Of a DNA stretch of 64,000 nt, positions 50,554-60,930 are shown in pieces. The translations under genes were made by a program, and so were the position numbers. The notes under the pieces were generated by a model. That model did not search any database. It saw only the letters and a list, made by a program, of their open reading frames with translations, and was not told the DNA's origin. The first letter of the stretch is position 1. Each line of letters begins with the position of its first letter. Source of the stretch: Flammeovirgaceae bacterium (GTDB lineage Bacteria; Bacteroidota; Bacteroidia; Cytophagales; Cyclobacteriaceae); contig JAHEZH010000004.1 of assembly GCA_023251155.1 (NCBI GenBank), positions 15,306 through 79,305 on the forward strand, given 5' to 3'.

Positions 50554-51669
50554 ATGAAAAAAGTATTAATTATAGAGAACTCGGTAGCCATTACAGGATC
50601 GCTGCATGCGGTGCTCAGAACATCCATCGCACTGCGCAACGAATACGAATTCGTTTTCATTTTACCCTTCGGATCAAAAGCCGTTGATCTGCTTCGGGAA
50701 AAGAATTTCAAAACCTATGAAGTTCCCCTCTATGAAATCAGCAAGAGCTTTCAATCAATTCTGCTTTACATCCCCCGCCTGATCCGTAGCGCTTACCGGG
50801 TACGCCAGATCGCACGCGCGGAAAACATATCGGCAATTCATGTAAATGATTTTTATAATCTCATTCTGCCTCTTTGGAAAATAGCTGGAGCTCCTTATCC
50901 CTATTTATGCTATGTCAATTTTGTGCCCGATCGTTTTCCTTTGCCATTGCGGTGGATATGGATCAATAGTCACCTGCTCTTTTCATCACACATTGCAGCC
51001 GTATCCAACTATGTACTACGCCAGTTGCCTGTTCATCAAAAAGTGATGTGCATACCCGATGCATTGCCCGATGAAGTAGTGGCCGGTTCTGAAGAGAAAA
51101 AAAACAGGCTGCTCTTCCTGGGCAACTTCATACAGGGTAAAGGTCAGGACAAGGCCATACGTGCTTTCGCATCTATTGCCGCTCACTTCCCAGATTGGAA
51201 AATGCGATTTGTGGGTGGTGATATGGGGCTTGAAAAGAACAGGGTCTATCGACAATCACTCAGCGATCTGGCTGATGAACTTGGTATCGCCACGCAAATA
51301 GAAATGAGCGGTTTTAGCAGCGATGTCGCTAAAGAATATCAGCAGGCATCCATCGCCTTAAACTTTTCTGTTTCAGAATCTTTTTCACTCACCGTGCAGG
51401 AAGCCATGTTTTACGGATGCCCGATCATCGCTACACGCAGTGGCGGCCCGGCAGAGTTAATCAAAGACCATCATTCCGGAATACTGGTAACCGTAAATGA
51501 TGTTGAGCAGATGAGTACGGCGATGAAAACACTGATTGAAAACCCTGCTGAGCGTGAGCGATTAAGATCAAATGCCTGGATCGCGATCAGAGAACAATAC
51601 AGCAAAGCAAAAACCATTGAGTTACTTGGTGAGGTCTATCGCGAAATGATCTTAAGTCACCCGCAGTAA
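50554..51669 (+). CDS. GT4-family glycosyltransferase
   Basis: GT-B enzyme with FLGNFIQGKGQDKAIRAF and SESFSLTVQEAMFYGCPII. The track start at 50458 overlaps the upstream gene by 95 bases; ATG 50554 (MKKVLIIEN), or 50545, places the first beta strand correctly and gives 371 aa. Co-transcribed with the preceding transferase. Confidence 0.87.
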   Translation: MKKVLIIENSVAITGSLHAVLRTSIALRNEYEFVFILPFGSKAVDLLREKNFKTYEVPLYEISKSFQSILLYIPRLIRSAYRVRQIARAENISAIHVNDFYNLILPLWKIAGAPYPYLCYVNFVPDRFPLPLRWIWINSHLLFSSHIAAVSNYVLRQLPVHQKVMCIPDALPDEVVAGSEEKKNRLLFLGNFIQGKGQDKAIRAFASIAAHFPDWKMRFVGGDMGLEKNRVYRQSLSDLADELGIATQIEMSGFSSDVAKEYQQASIALNFSVSESFSLTVQEAMFYGCPIIATRSGGPAELIKDHHSGILVTVNDVEQMSTAMKTLIENPAERERLRSNAWIAIREQYSKAKTIELLGEVYREMILSHPQ

Positions 51670-51709
51670 TCCCCGCCAGGATAAAGACATGACCGTCCGA
51701 AACCGGGAG

Positions 51710-52774
51710 TTACCCGCTGTACTCACTTGCACCCCTGCACACCTGATGTATAAACTGAAGCTTTTCTATAACCGCATTGGGTACTACAAAGGGATAGAAG
51801 TCGGTATGCCCCATGCTGCGGTTTAAACTGTTTACGGCAAACGTGAGAGGAAGCCATGTCTTGAACACCTGATTGAAATCACGGATGGTGTAGGGATCAC
51901 AATTAACTTCTACATCGAGCGTGTTTACGCCCGTTCTCCTTTCAGGATGAACACCCAATCCAAAATAATACGCGGTCTCCAGCGTATCCATCATGTGCAG
52001 GTAGTGCGACCAGCTTTCGGCCCAGTCTTCCCAGGCATGTGAGGTAGCATAAGGACTGATGAACTGATCCGACCAGTTGAGTGGTGCTCCGTTAGCATAA
52101 TACGTCTTCAGGGCTTCACCATAGTCTGCGTTTTCATCTCCAAAAAAAGAACGGAACTGTTCTTGCCGTGACTGATCTCTGATCAATACATCCCAGTAGT
52201 AGTGGCCAATTTCATGGCGAAAATGCCCCAATAATGTTCTGTATTTTTCTCCAAGATCGAGCTTGTTGCGTACACGCTCCGCTTCATCCGCCTCTTCAAT
52301 GTTTAATGTAATCACTCCGTGGTCATGACCGGTAAGCACCCGTTGCTCGCGTGATACATCAGCAAGAAAATCAAAGGCTATTCCCTTATCGTTTTGATCT
52401 TGTTTGCGGTGAACAGGAAGGTTCAATCGCAAGAGTGAATACACCAGCCGGTGCTTGGCTACTTCTATCCGCTTCCAATAGTCCAGGTTCTGAGAGGTCA
52501 ATGCAGGAATAGTTCGGTTCAACTGGCAAGCGATACAAAAAGAGGAATTATCCTGCAACGGAATCAGCCAGTTGCAGGTAGCATACGCAGCATTGGCGCA
52601 AAAGCGATACGTTGCCTTTTGCATTACATCGGTGTACACCCCACCCCCATCCGGCTTCAACGTGATCAGGTCCAGGTGGCGCGCGTCAAAGCCTACCGTA
52701 TGCCCGCACTTCAAACAGATGTTGTTTTCAAAATAGAGCAGGTTCTGACATTCATTGCAGATGTATAATTTCAT
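51710..52774 (-). CDS. Putative zinc-binding metallopeptidase (Peptidase_Mx/PF15887)
   Basis: N-terminal zinc ribbon (CNEC near 6, CLKC near 20; second pair CNW and CIAC near 70-82) and a gluzincin-like HEIGHYYWD motif near residue 188. 354 aa. No signal peptide, so probably cytoplasmic. Substrate unknown. Confidence 0.85.
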   Translation of the reverse strand: MKLYICNECQNLLYFENNICLKCGHTVGFDARHLDLITLKPDGGGVYTDVMQKATYRFCANAAYATCNWLIPLQDNSSFCIACQLNRTIPALTSQNLDYWKRIEVAKHRLVYSLLRLNLPVHRKQDQNDKGIAFDFLADVSREQRVLTGHDHGVITLNIEEADEAERVRNKLDLGEKYRTLLGHFRHEIGHYYWDVLIRDQSRQEQFRSFFGDENADYGEALKTYYANGAPLNWSDQFISPYATSHAWEDWAESWSHYLHMMDTLETAYYFGLGVHPERRTGVNTLDVEVNCDPYTIRDFNQVFKTWLPLTFAVNSLNRSMGHTDFYPFVVPNAVIEKLQFIHQVCRGASEYSG

Positions 52775-52997
52775 TTGTCCGAAGTTAGACTTTTAAAAAT
52801 GAGGTACTCCATTTAATGCTGACGAAAAAAGTCCGCATGGAATTTCACTAAATCCTGTGCCATCACTGGCTTATTCCCTTGCCCATACAAAAAAGTTAGG
52901 TCCTGGCTCCCGAATCAGAAAAAAGCGGGTCAGGAAGTATCTGCCCCTCCCTTCTTTTAAACATCGCCGATCATTATTATTTTCAAGCAAAAGACGA

Positions 52998-54326
52998 ATG
53001 AGTACCATGCCCGATTTTGATTTATCCACCCCCTCTGTATGGCCACCGTGGAGAAAAATTCTCTTCCGGTTCTTCCTGATCTATCTTGTACTTCAGCTTG
53101 CACCATGGGCATGGCAATGGATGACGGTCATTCCCGGGTTAGGATATGTTTATTCGTATTACGATGCCGCTGATCAATGGATCGTGAACTCCTCCAATCA
53201 ATACCTTTTTCACATCAAGGACGTATTGGTGCCCATGGGCGGCAGCGGAGATACTTCTTACGGATGGGCACAGTTGTGCACCTACTTCGTGCTGGCCTTG
53301 GCCGGCTGTGTAATCTGGACCATCGCCGACAGGAGAAACAGTCATTATGAAAAGGCCGACTATTGGCTACGTACTTTTGTTCGATATAACATTGCTGGTG
53401 TATGCTTCAGTTATGGAATCATAAAACTGTTTGCGCTGCAAATGTATTTCCCCAATCTCAGCCAGCTGGCCACACCGCTTGGTGATTATCTGCCGATGCG
53501 GTTTTCGTGGATGTTCATAGGCTACTCAACTCCTTACCAGGTATTCTCAGGAGCGATGGAAGTGATCGCTGGGTTGTTGCTACTTAACCGAAGAACAGTA
53601 ACCCTTGGGCTGTTTGTCGCGGCAGGTGTATTCATCAATGTAATGCTGCTCAATTTATCGTACGACATCCCGGTGAAAATTTTCTCCATGCACATGGTGC
53701 TGTATTGCTTCTTCTTACTGGCGCATGATGCACGGAGATTGTTTCAGTTCTTCGTTCTCAACAAAACAGCACCTCCCAACACTTCGTATGAAATTACTTT
53801 TTCCAAAACAGGGATGCGTGTAGCACGCATCGTCAGCAAGGTAGCTTTCATTATCCTGGCAGTGGGGCTTACCTTTTATAATTCATACATGAGTTATTCT
53901 GCGAATGCACAAGTGAGTGACGTGGGCCCAATCCAGTCGGGTATCTATGATGTAAAGTTATTCGTGCTTAATAAAAAAGACACGATTGCCCCGCTGGCCA
54001 GTGATACTATTCACTGGAAGGATGTGGTGTTTGACAAAGGTGGGCAAGGAAGCGTAAACAGCACCGACACACTATTCCGCCAGCGTTACCGCAGAGGGTA
54101 TTTTAGTTATCAGCCCGACACCGTCAATCATACCATTGGCCTGAAAAAATTCAACAGCGACAGTACTTACCTGTTGACAATGAAGTATGAATTGCCCGAT
54201 GAGAAAACGATCCGGCTATGGACAAAGCTTCGCCATGACTCGGTATACGTAGAGCTTGTGCGCAGCAAAAGACGCTTTCAACTTGCGGAAAGGCAGTTTC
54301 ACTGGTTAAGTGAATCCAACCGATGA
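52998..54326 (+). CDS. DoxX-like polytopic membrane protein
   Basis: Six or seven membrane segments in residues about 20-320 with RYNIAGVCFSYGIIKLFALQM and GAMEVIAGLLLL, DoxX-family features, and a roughly 100-aa soluble C-terminal domain. I start at 52998 (MSTMPDF), as the track's 47-residue basic leader precedes the first segment without conservation. Function unknown. Confidence 0.72.
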   Translation: MSTMPDFDLSTPSVWPPWRKILFRFFLIYLVLQLAPWAWQWMTVIPGLGYVYSYYDAADQWIVNSSNQYLFHIKDVLVPMGGSGDTSYGWAQLCTYFVLALAGCVIWTIADRRNSHYEKADYWLRTFVRYNIAGVCFSYGIIKLFALQMYFPNLSQLATPLGDYLPMRFSWMFIGYSTPYQVFSGAMEVIAGLLLLNRRTVTLGLFVAAGVFINVMLLNLSYDIPVKIFSMHMVLYCFFLLAHDARRLFQFFVLNKTAPPNTSYEITFSKTGMRVARIVSKVAFIILAVGLTFYNSYMSYSANAQVSDVGPIQSGIYDVKLFVLNKKDTIAPLASDTIHWKDVVFDKGGQGSVNSTDTLFRQRYRRGYFSYQPDTVNHTIGLKKFNSDSTYLLTMKYELPDEKTIRLWTKLRHDSVYVELVRSKRRFQLAERQFHWLSESNR

Positions 54327-54337
54327 AAAAGTCGGGA

Positions 54338-56005
54338 TTAATAACGATCGGTGCGGAACTTGATTTCCTTTGACGATTCATTGCCCAGCAGATCCGTCGC
54401 TTTCACCCTGATGGTATAGTCTTTATTTTTAGCAAAGCCCTTGATTGGCGCTACGTATAGCAACTCTTTTCCTCCATTGATGCTGTACTTGATTTCACCT
54501 GCACCTACTTCATTATCGGTTGCCGAGAGGAACACACTGGTGTACGAAGGCAGTTTACCTTCTTTACTGGGAGCTACGGCAAACTGTGCGTTGATTTCCG
54601 GGCCTTCCGCATCTACATAAAAAAGCGTGGCCTTTTCGTTCTTGTTGTTCACGTTATCGTAACCAAAATAATGGAGCGTATGCAATCCGGTAACGGTGAT
54701 ATCGATTGGCTTTCCGGAATACGTCAGCTCGTTAGTGTTATCGTCTAATAAGTAGGCAATCTTCTTTAGCCCCGCCTCCGGATCATTGCCCGACAATATA
54801 ATTTTCGTTTCAGGGCTTACCAGCACGGTATCTGCTTTCACAAAAGACGGCCCCGAAAAACCATGCGTGAGTGAAGGTCCGGTTAAGTCCACATAGATTA
54901 AACCAACACTATGCTCAAAATCATCTCTCACTTTATTGTTGGTATTATCAATAGCATAATACTTTACATTATGAATGCCCGAACGGCCCGGCAAATAGAA
55001 AGGCTCTTCATATTTCCCGAACGGGTCTTCATTGATGGAATACATCATGTCTTTGATTCCCGACTTGTTATCAACGGCAGTGAGCTTGAGTTTAGTGCGG
55101 CCGGAAAAATACACTTTGTCGCCTACAATAAACTTATCCCCCAACACATCGGCCGACATGATTGGCGCAGTTTTATCCAGGTAGAACTTAGCTACCTTCT
55201 CCGTCTCTTTGTTAGTCACATTATCAACAGAGAAATACGTGAGGGTATGATCGCCGTCAGGCAAATACTGAAAAGGAATATTACCACCCGTGTACGGTTT
55301 AACGTTTTCTTTATCAAAACGAAAGAATGTCTTCGCAACGCCTGAAAGTGAATCTGCGATAGTTAAATAAATAGTAGAGTTAGTCGAGATCACATTCTGT
55401 GAAGAGATACTGACTATGTTATGGTAGGTGGATGGAGGTGTCAGGTCTACGGTGAACGATCGGGTATTGATGGCTTCAGCATTACCGGTGCGATCTAGTG
55501 CATAGTAGGAATATTTATATTTACCTTCCTTATTTAAAACAAAGGGCTGATATTTTTCAAACTCATTTCCATTCATCGAATGAAAGATTCCTTCCAGACC
55601 CGACATCTCATCGGTAGCAGATAATGATGCGGATAAGCCCGGACCATAAAAGAATTTCTCTACTGAACCAAAAGAAGGTGCCCCGGTTAGTTTTATTGTT
55701 GTAACAGGGGCAATACCATCGGCATGGATTTGAAAAAAATCATATCCTTTGGTGGTATAGTTGAGGTGCCGGAAAGCATGTACTCCATGGCCTTCCAGTT
55801 TTATTTCTCCTCCCGTTTCTGATTTCAAAGGCACTGGTTGTCCGTCTACTGAGCTGGCTACGTAGATGTACACCGGCAAAGAGGCTTGCTGATAGTACGT
55901 GCCTGCACTATCAAGGAATGCTTTCTTCTGATGGGTAGGTGGAGTTTGATTTTGTGCCCACATCACCAGTGGTGACAGGAACAGCACGATAGACAAAGCC
56001 TTCAT
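54338..56005 (-). CDS. Exported protein with repeated OmpL47-like Ig domains
   Basis: Signal peptide (1-17) and five to six repeats of about 90 aa, each with a D-x-SG turn followed by YS/YFSxDN and VDxTxP (for example SLSGVAKTFFRFD, YFSVDNVTNKE, LYVDAEGP). Such repeats form beta-sandwich stalks on the surface or in the periplasm. 27 bases downstream of the sensor kinase gene, likely co-transcribed. Confidence 0.78.
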   Translation of the reverse strand: MKALSIVLFLSPLVMWAQNQTPPTHQKKAFLDSAGTYYQQASLPVYIYVASSVDGQPVPLKSETGGEIKLEGHGVHAFRHLNYTTKGYDFFQIHADGIAPVTTIKLTGAPSFGSVEKFFYGPGLSASLSATDEMSGLEGIFHSMNGNEFEKYQPFVLNKEGKYKYSYYALDRTGNAEAINTRSFTVDLTPPSTYHNIVSISSQNVISTNSTIYLTIADSLSGVAKTFFRFDKENVKPYTGGNIPFQYLPDGDHTLTYFSVDNVTNKETEKVAKFYLDKTAPIMSADVLGDKFIVGDKVYFSGRTKLKLTAVDNKSGIKDMMYSINEDPFGKYEEPFYLPGRSGIHNVKYYAIDNTNNKVRDDFEHSVGLIYVDLTGPSLTHGFSGPSFVKADTVLVSPETKIILSGNDPEAGLKKIAYLLDDNTNELTYSGKPIDITVTGLHTLHYFGYDNVNNKNEKATLFYVDAEGPEINAQFAVAPSKEGKLPSYTSVFLSATDNEVGAGEIKYSINGGKELLYVAPIKGFAKNKDYTIRVKATDLLGNESSKEIKFRTDRY

Positions 56006-56031
56006 AATGTTATTAAGTAGATTAAAGTAGA

Positions 56032-57840
56032 CTAACTATTTTGAGGAATGTAAATCGTAAACCGAGAGCCAACTCCTTCTTCACTGCTTACCTCCACTCT
56101 TCCACCCATTGCTTCCACTTGCGTGCGCACCAGATAAAGACCTAAGCCTTTACCACTGCCATTCATCGTCAATCGCTTGTAGGGTTCAAATACTTTTTCC
56201 AGGTTACTGTCACTGATACCGGTTCCATTATCCGTCACTGAAAGAAAGAAGTTTCCACCTTCCAGTTTCGATTCAATCATTATGATCGGGATACGCAAGG
56301 GTGCTCTGTATTTGATTGCATTGGAAAGCAGATTATAGATAATACTTTCCAGGTAAGGCTTGACCGCAAGCGCCTTCACTATTTTCATATTCGTGATATT
56401 GATCTCTGCATTGGTGGCTTCCATTTCGGTGCGCAACGAATTCGTTACGGAATCCACGATCCCTGAAATCTCCACCTCCTCCTTGGGTATAGATTGATTA
56501 TCCTGAACCTGTAAGATCACCGAAAGATCGCTCACTACTGCATCCAGGTTTTTAGTTGAGCCAAGTAAACGATGAAACACCTCTATGTTGTGAGGATCGG
56601 AAGGATTATCGAGGTTGATGACTTTACCGAGTCCCAGAATATTGGCCACCGGCCCACGCAGGTTGTGCGAGATCACATGAGAGAACTGATCCAGGTCACG
56701 ATTTCTTTTCTTCAGATCGGTCAATGTGCTTTGAAGCTCCATGGTTCGCTTCATCACCTGTGATTCCAGGCTTTCATTCAATGTTTTTATTTCCTCGTTT
56801 TGCTCGGATAACTGCAGATTCAGTTTTTTCTTCATCCAGTAATTCCGATAGAGCACTACCGCAAACAGTATCACTACGGTCAACCCTGCTATACTGATGG
56901 TCATCCACATTTTCTGCGCACTGTTCCTTGCCTGTGTTTCCGCGATCTTAATGTTATCCAATGCCAGCTGGTTGCGAAGTAAGCTTACGGCAAGCTGCTG
57001 CTTGGTGTTATTATTCAGCAGCGTTTTCATTTCATTGCTCATGGTGCTGAGTTCGCCTTCTTTTTCTTTCAGCTGCTGCGAAGTAGCCAGTAGCTTTAAT
57101 TCCTTTTGCTGTTTCTGTAGTTCGGTTTCCAGCGCATGCAGCCTGGCCGCTTCAATTTCTCTTTTTGCATCGCTGAGCTTATTGCGCTGCACCATCTCAT
57201 GAAAGGTGCGGTACAGATTAAAGTAGTAAATGGTTTTCTCCTGATTGCCTGCCTTCTCATAAGTTTCAGCCAGCATACCATAGCAGCTCTTCATTTGATT
57301 CGCATCACTCATCTCACTTGATAACCGCAGAGCTTCTTCCAGGCTTAAAATCGCTTCGTTGTAGCGCTTCAGGCTATTGAGCACAACTGCTTTATTGATG
57401 TGTGTCGATATGATCTCTGTTTTTTCGCCGAACCTTAAGCGGTATTCCAGTGAGGCCTGGAAATAGTTAAGTGATTTTTCGAATTCACGCAGGTCGGAAT
57501 AGATCATGCCCAGATTGCTGTTGAGCTTGGCGATACCGCTGGCGTTATTGATTTGCTTGTTAAGTTCTATGGATTGATTGAAATAATTAATCGCATCGTC
57601 ATAGTTCTTATCTTCCCATACTTTCATAGCCGCTTCATTGAGATAGCGGGTGGCTTCCTTAACATCTCCGGCCTGCTTGTTTTTGTCAGCTAGAGAAAGA
57701 CACTCCTCCACGGTCATTTTTTTTGAAGTTCCTTCTCCCTGCCCGGCGGCCAGTTGTGCTATGGCAAGTAACAATAAAAGTAAGATGCAGGTAGTCGGGT
57801 CAGCAAAACCGTAGCGTCCGGGCTTAACTAAGGATGACAA
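56032..57840 (-). CDS. TPR-containing sensor histidine kinase
   Basis: N-terminal signal/anchor, TPR repeats (about 45-215), a coiled coil, a single membrane segment near 310-330, a second coiled coil, then a HisKA-like helix FSHVISHNLRGPVANILG and an HATPase with SVTDNGTGI and GKGLGLYLV. Periplasmic TPRs probably sense a protein partner. No response regulator is adjacent. Confidence 0.88.
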   Translation of the reverse strand: MSSLVKPGRYGFADPTTCILLLLLLAIAQLAAGQGEGTSKKMTVEECLSLADKNKQAGDVKEATRYLNEAAMKVWEDKNYDDAINYFNQSIELNKQINNASGIAKLNSNLGMIYSDLREFEKSLNYFQASLEYRLRFGEKTEIISTHINKAVVLNSLKRYNEAILSLEEALRLSSEMSDANQMKSCYGMLAETYEKAGNQEKTIYYFNLYRTFHEMVQRNKLSDAKREIEAARLHALETELQKQQKELKLLATSQQLKEKEGELSTMSNEMKTLLNNNTKQQLAVSLLRNQLALDNIKIAETQARNSAQKMWMTISIAGLTVVILFAVVLYRNYWMKKKLNLQLSEQNEEIKTLNESLESQVMKRTMELQSTLTDLKKRNRDLDQFSHVISHNLRGPVANILGLGKVINLDNPSDPHNIEVFHRLLGSTKNLDAVVSDLSVILQVQDNQSIPKEEVEISGIVDSVTNSLRTEMEATNAEINITNMKIVKALAVKPYLESIIYNLLSNAIKYRAPLRIPIIMIESKLEGGNFFLSVTDNGTGISDSNLEKVFEPYKRLTMNGSGKGLGLYLVRTQVEAMGGRVEVSSEEGVGSRFTIYIPQNS

Positions 57841-58027
57841 GGTGGGTAGTGATTAAGGCGGGCCAAATATTGCTAAACAATTAATAAGAATCCATACAAA
57901 TTATTACTTGTTTCGTGTTGAAAATTTTATCGTCAAGGTTAAACATTAACTACATTAAGCTGTTAGCTGCTTTTTCAAAAAGGCTAAAAATGTGTATTTC
58001 TGACACATTACACCCAAGGCCACACAA

Positions 58028-58066
58028 AAAAAGCAGCAGACTAACCACAATGTTAATCCACTGCTT
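58028..58066 (-). terminator. Terminator after the epimerase-like gene
   Basis: AAAGCAG/CTGCTTT stem, followed on the minus strand by T7. The rest of the gap up to 57840 holds no gene. Confidence 0.55.
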
Positions 58067-58111
58067 TCAATCCGGATTTAAGAACAGCCGCTAAAACTAT
58101 TCTTTCAGGCT

Positions 58112-58957
58112 TTAAAGATACGCTATGCTTTGAGGCACCTGCGTATTCACATGGCTGCTTTCATCCTCGATAAAGTAATGCGTGATCCCAATCTTCTTTG
58201 CTTCTTTAATGATAGCCGGGATATCAATTTCACCTGTACCTAATGCCACATCATTCTCGGTAGATGTTCCGCCAGTCAAATCTTTTTTTGTGCCTTTTCT
58301 CAAATCCTTCACATGAAGAAGTTTCCAGCGATCGCCATACTTTTTCAGTAATGCTACCGGGTTGCCTCCTCCAAAATGAGTCCATAGTATATCCATCTCA
58401 AAAGACACGTGCTTAGGATTTGTTTTCGTAATGAGGTAATCCAGCAACGTTCCTTTCTCATAAGGTTGAAATTCGAAACCGTGTACGTGATAGCAGAATG
58501 TTAATCCGTTTTCAGCAAGTACTTTGCCTGCCGCATTGAAATCTTCTACTGCCTTCTTTGCATTCTCCAGACTGAATTTTCCTTTTTCGTGTGGAATCCA
58601 CGCACACATCACATACTTCGCGCCCAGCGCTTTTGCGCTCTTTACTACCGCCATCGGATCTTTCACTAATTCTTCATAGCCTGCACCAGTGGATGGAATT
58701 GTGATACCTCGTTCATCACACAGTTTCTTAAATTCTTCGGGTGTCACATTACCACCTATGCCTTCCACTTCCGTGAAGCCCATAGCTTTGATGGAATCCA
58801 GCGTAGCACCTACACCCAGGGGAAAACTTCTGCGAAACGTGTACGTCTGCACACCAAATGGTGCCGTGTATAATGGCTTACCACTTTTTTGTGCGTGAGC
58901 GGAAGGATGCAACAGCACTGTAGCAGCCACAATAATCATTGGAATGATTTTTTTCAT
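58112..58957 (-). CDS. Exported sugar-phosphate isomerase/epimerase-like TIM barrel protein
   Basis: Signal peptide (1-22), then an AP-endonuclease-2/xylose-isomerase-like barrel: FTEVEGIGG, CYHVHGFEFQ, FEMDILWTHFGG, LLHVKDLRKG and HYFIEDES provide the Glu/His/Asp metal ligands. 281 aa. Exported forms are common in Bacteroidetes and act on sugars or inositols; substrate not known. Confidence 0.87.
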   Translation of the reverse strand: MKKIIPMIIVAATVLLHPSAHAQKSGKPLYTAPFGVQTYTFRRSFPLGVGATLDSIKAMGFTEVEGIGGNVTPEEFKKLCDERGITIPSTGAGYEELVKDPMAVVKSAKALGAKYVMCAWIPHEKGKFSLENAKKAVEDFNAAGKVLAENGLTFCYHVHGFEFQPYEKGTLLDYLITKTNPKHVSFEMDILWTHFGGGNPVALLKKYGDRWKLLHVKDLRKGTKKDLTGGTSTENDVALGTGEIDIPAIIKEAKKIGITHYFIEDESSHVNTQVPQSIAYL

Positions 58958-59068
58958 ATAACTCTTTCAATTTGATCAAGTGATCAAGGTATCAAGTTAA
59001 TGCTGGATTGAAAAGATAAATGATACGTCTGTTTCAAAATCCACTTTTCTTCCTAATTTAGCATTCCC

Positions 59069-59632
59069 GTGCGTTACAAACGTTTGAAAAAGTCCGTTTC
59101 CATTGTCTTATTACTTGCCCTGCTCTTTAACATAGCCGGGTATAATTTGCTTTTCCTGGCGCTGAAGTATCAGGCCAGAACGGAATTGATTGAACACCTT
59201 GACGCCAATACCTACACTGCCGACAGAACGATAATCATCAAAATTCCGCTCTCCATTCCTTATCAGGCTGACTGGACTGCGTATGAGAGAGTAGATGGCG
59301 ACTTTGAGCACCAGGGTGAGTTTTACAGACTCGTGAAACAAAAACTGCATCACGATACACTTTATGTCGTCTGCATCAAAGATCATAAACAAAAGCAACT
59401 GACCAGCGCCATGGGCGATTTTACTAAACTGGTGAATGATCTTCCCGGCACCTCAACTACACTCAAGCTTCTGGGAAGTTTTCAGAAAGAATACAGGTTT
59501 AGTTCAGCCATTGAATTATTTGCTCATCAATCGGGCTGGTTCAGAAAAATAAACTACCCTGTGGCAACAGCATTTTCCCCGCTTTATAATGAACAGGAGC
59601 TCGTCGCTCCTCCACCGGAATCATTCTCCTGA
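59069..59632 (+). CDS. Membrane-anchored protein of unknown function
   Basis: GTG start. One N-terminal membrane helix (about 10-32) and a soluble domain with YQARTELIEHLDAN and IIIKIPLSIPYQ. Short Pro-rich C-terminus. It lies 100 bases upstream of the outer-membrane protein gene on the same strand. I do not recognise the family. Confidence 0.65.
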   Translation: MRYKRLKKSVSIVLLLALLFNIAGYNLLFLALKYQARTELIEHLDANTYTADRTIIIKIPLSIPYQADWTAYERVDGDFEHQGEFYRLVKQKLHHDTLYVVCIKDHKQKQLTSAMGDFTKLVNDLPGTSTTLKLLGSFQKEYRFSSAIELFAHQSGWFRKINYPVATAFSPLYNEQELVAPPPESFS

Positions 59633-59735
59633 TTCCTTTTATCGTTAAGAACATTTTTTCAAATGAGTAACAACTACTACTGAGTTGCTTACCTCATCAC
59701 CTGCATTATAACGTTTACACCTCATCATTCTTTTT

Positions 59736-60872
59736 ATGAAAATAAAATTTTACTCCACTATTATTGTTTTTCTTTTATCGGTTTACGCTGTCAATTCATT
59801 TGCGCAAGGATGTGTTGCCGTTCGCAACATGAACACCGCCTCCAACATGTATGACAGTTCTCAAAATGGCAGCTGGCAATTTTCCATGAACTATCGTTAC
59901 TTCCGTTCGTACAAACACTTCGTTGGTGATGAAGAACAGAAAGAACGCACCGAACAAAAAACGAACGTCATTAACCATGACAACTCCTGGTTATTGGGAA
60001 TCAATTACACCCACAACAAGTACTGGAGCTTCTCTGCAGTGATTCCTGTTTTATATATCGATCGCTCATCGCTATACGAGCACCTGGGTAATGCCAGTGG
60101 CGAACGTTATCATACACAATCCAAAGGACTTGGCGATATCCGTGTATCCGGATATTTCAATGCCCTCTCCGGCAAACGTGGTCGCCTCATGGTAGGCCTT
60201 GGGGCCAAACTTCCTACCGGCAATTCCAATTACGCTGATTACTTTCACAAGAAAGCAGCCGATGGAACAACTACTGTTCTTCAGTTACTTTCGGTTGATC
60301 AGTCCATACAGCCTGGTGATGGTGGCTTTGGTGTAACCACCGAACTCGATGCCGTAGTGAGCATCACGCACAGCGCATTTCTGTATGCCGGTGGTGTCTA
60401 TTTATTCAACCCTCGTAATACCAACAACACGTTGAGAAGCTCGGCTTCTACGGCTCCGCTTAACCGCTGGTCATATAACTCGGTTACGGATCAATTCTTT
60501 GCCCGTGCCGGCATCCGCTATGTTGTGCGCAATTTTCAGCTAGGTGTTGGTGGTCGTGTGGAGGGCATTCCTTCCAAAGATGCAATCGGCAAGAGTGACG
60601 GCTTCCGCAGACCCGGCTACATTGCTTCGGTAGAGCCTTCTGTTTTTTATAACACAGGAAATCATACGTTCGGATTGAATGTGCCCGTTGCTGTGGTTCG
60701 CAACAGAACACGTAGCCAGAATGATATTGAAAAAGGGTGGGATCCTAAGACCGATAAACTCGCTCATGGTGATGCAGCCTTTGCCGACTACCTGATCTCA
60801 GTGACGTATGCCTATCGTCTGAACAAAAAAGCAATAAGCCCATTTGGCAAAAGTCAGTCTGCGATTAAGTAA
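59736..60872 (+). CDS. Outer-membrane beta-barrel protein (transporter/MetA-pathway-like)
   Basis: Signal peptide (1-24) and a Tyr/Asn/Gly-rich 378-aa barrel with repeated strand ends (WSFSAVIPVLYIDRS, GLGDIRVSGYF, RLMVGLGAKLPTGN). It resembles the putative metal or phenol-degradation outer-membrane family. Function not predictable. Confidence 0.72.
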   Translation: MKIKFYSTIIVFLLSVYAVNSFAQGCVAVRNMNTASNMYDSSQNGSWQFSMNYRYFRSYKHFVGDEEQKERTEQKTNVINHDNSWLLGINYTHNKYWSFSAVIPVLYIDRSSLYEHLGNASGERYHTQSKGLGDIRVSGYFNALSGKRGRLMVGLGAKLPTGNSNYADYFHKKAADGTTTVLQLLSVDQSIQPGDGGFGVTTELDAVVSITHSAFLYAGGVYLFNPRNTNNTLRSSASTAPLNRWSYNSVTDQFFARAGIRYVVRNFQLGVGGRVEGIPSKDAIGKSDGFRRPGYIASVEPSVFYNTGNHTFGLNVPVAVVRNRTRSQNDIEKGWDPKTDKLAHGDAAFADYLISVTYAYRLNKKAISPFGKSQSAIK

Positions 60873-60889
60873 GATCATTATTTTCTCAT

Positions 60890-60924
60890 AATCAGAGGAG
60901 AGCGAAGGTCTCTCCTCTCTGATT
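60890..60924. terminator. Bidirectional terminator
   Basis: AATCAGAG.GAGAG/CTCTCCTCTCTGATT hairpin between convergent genes. Confidence 0.75.
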
Positions 60925-60930
60925 ACTTAT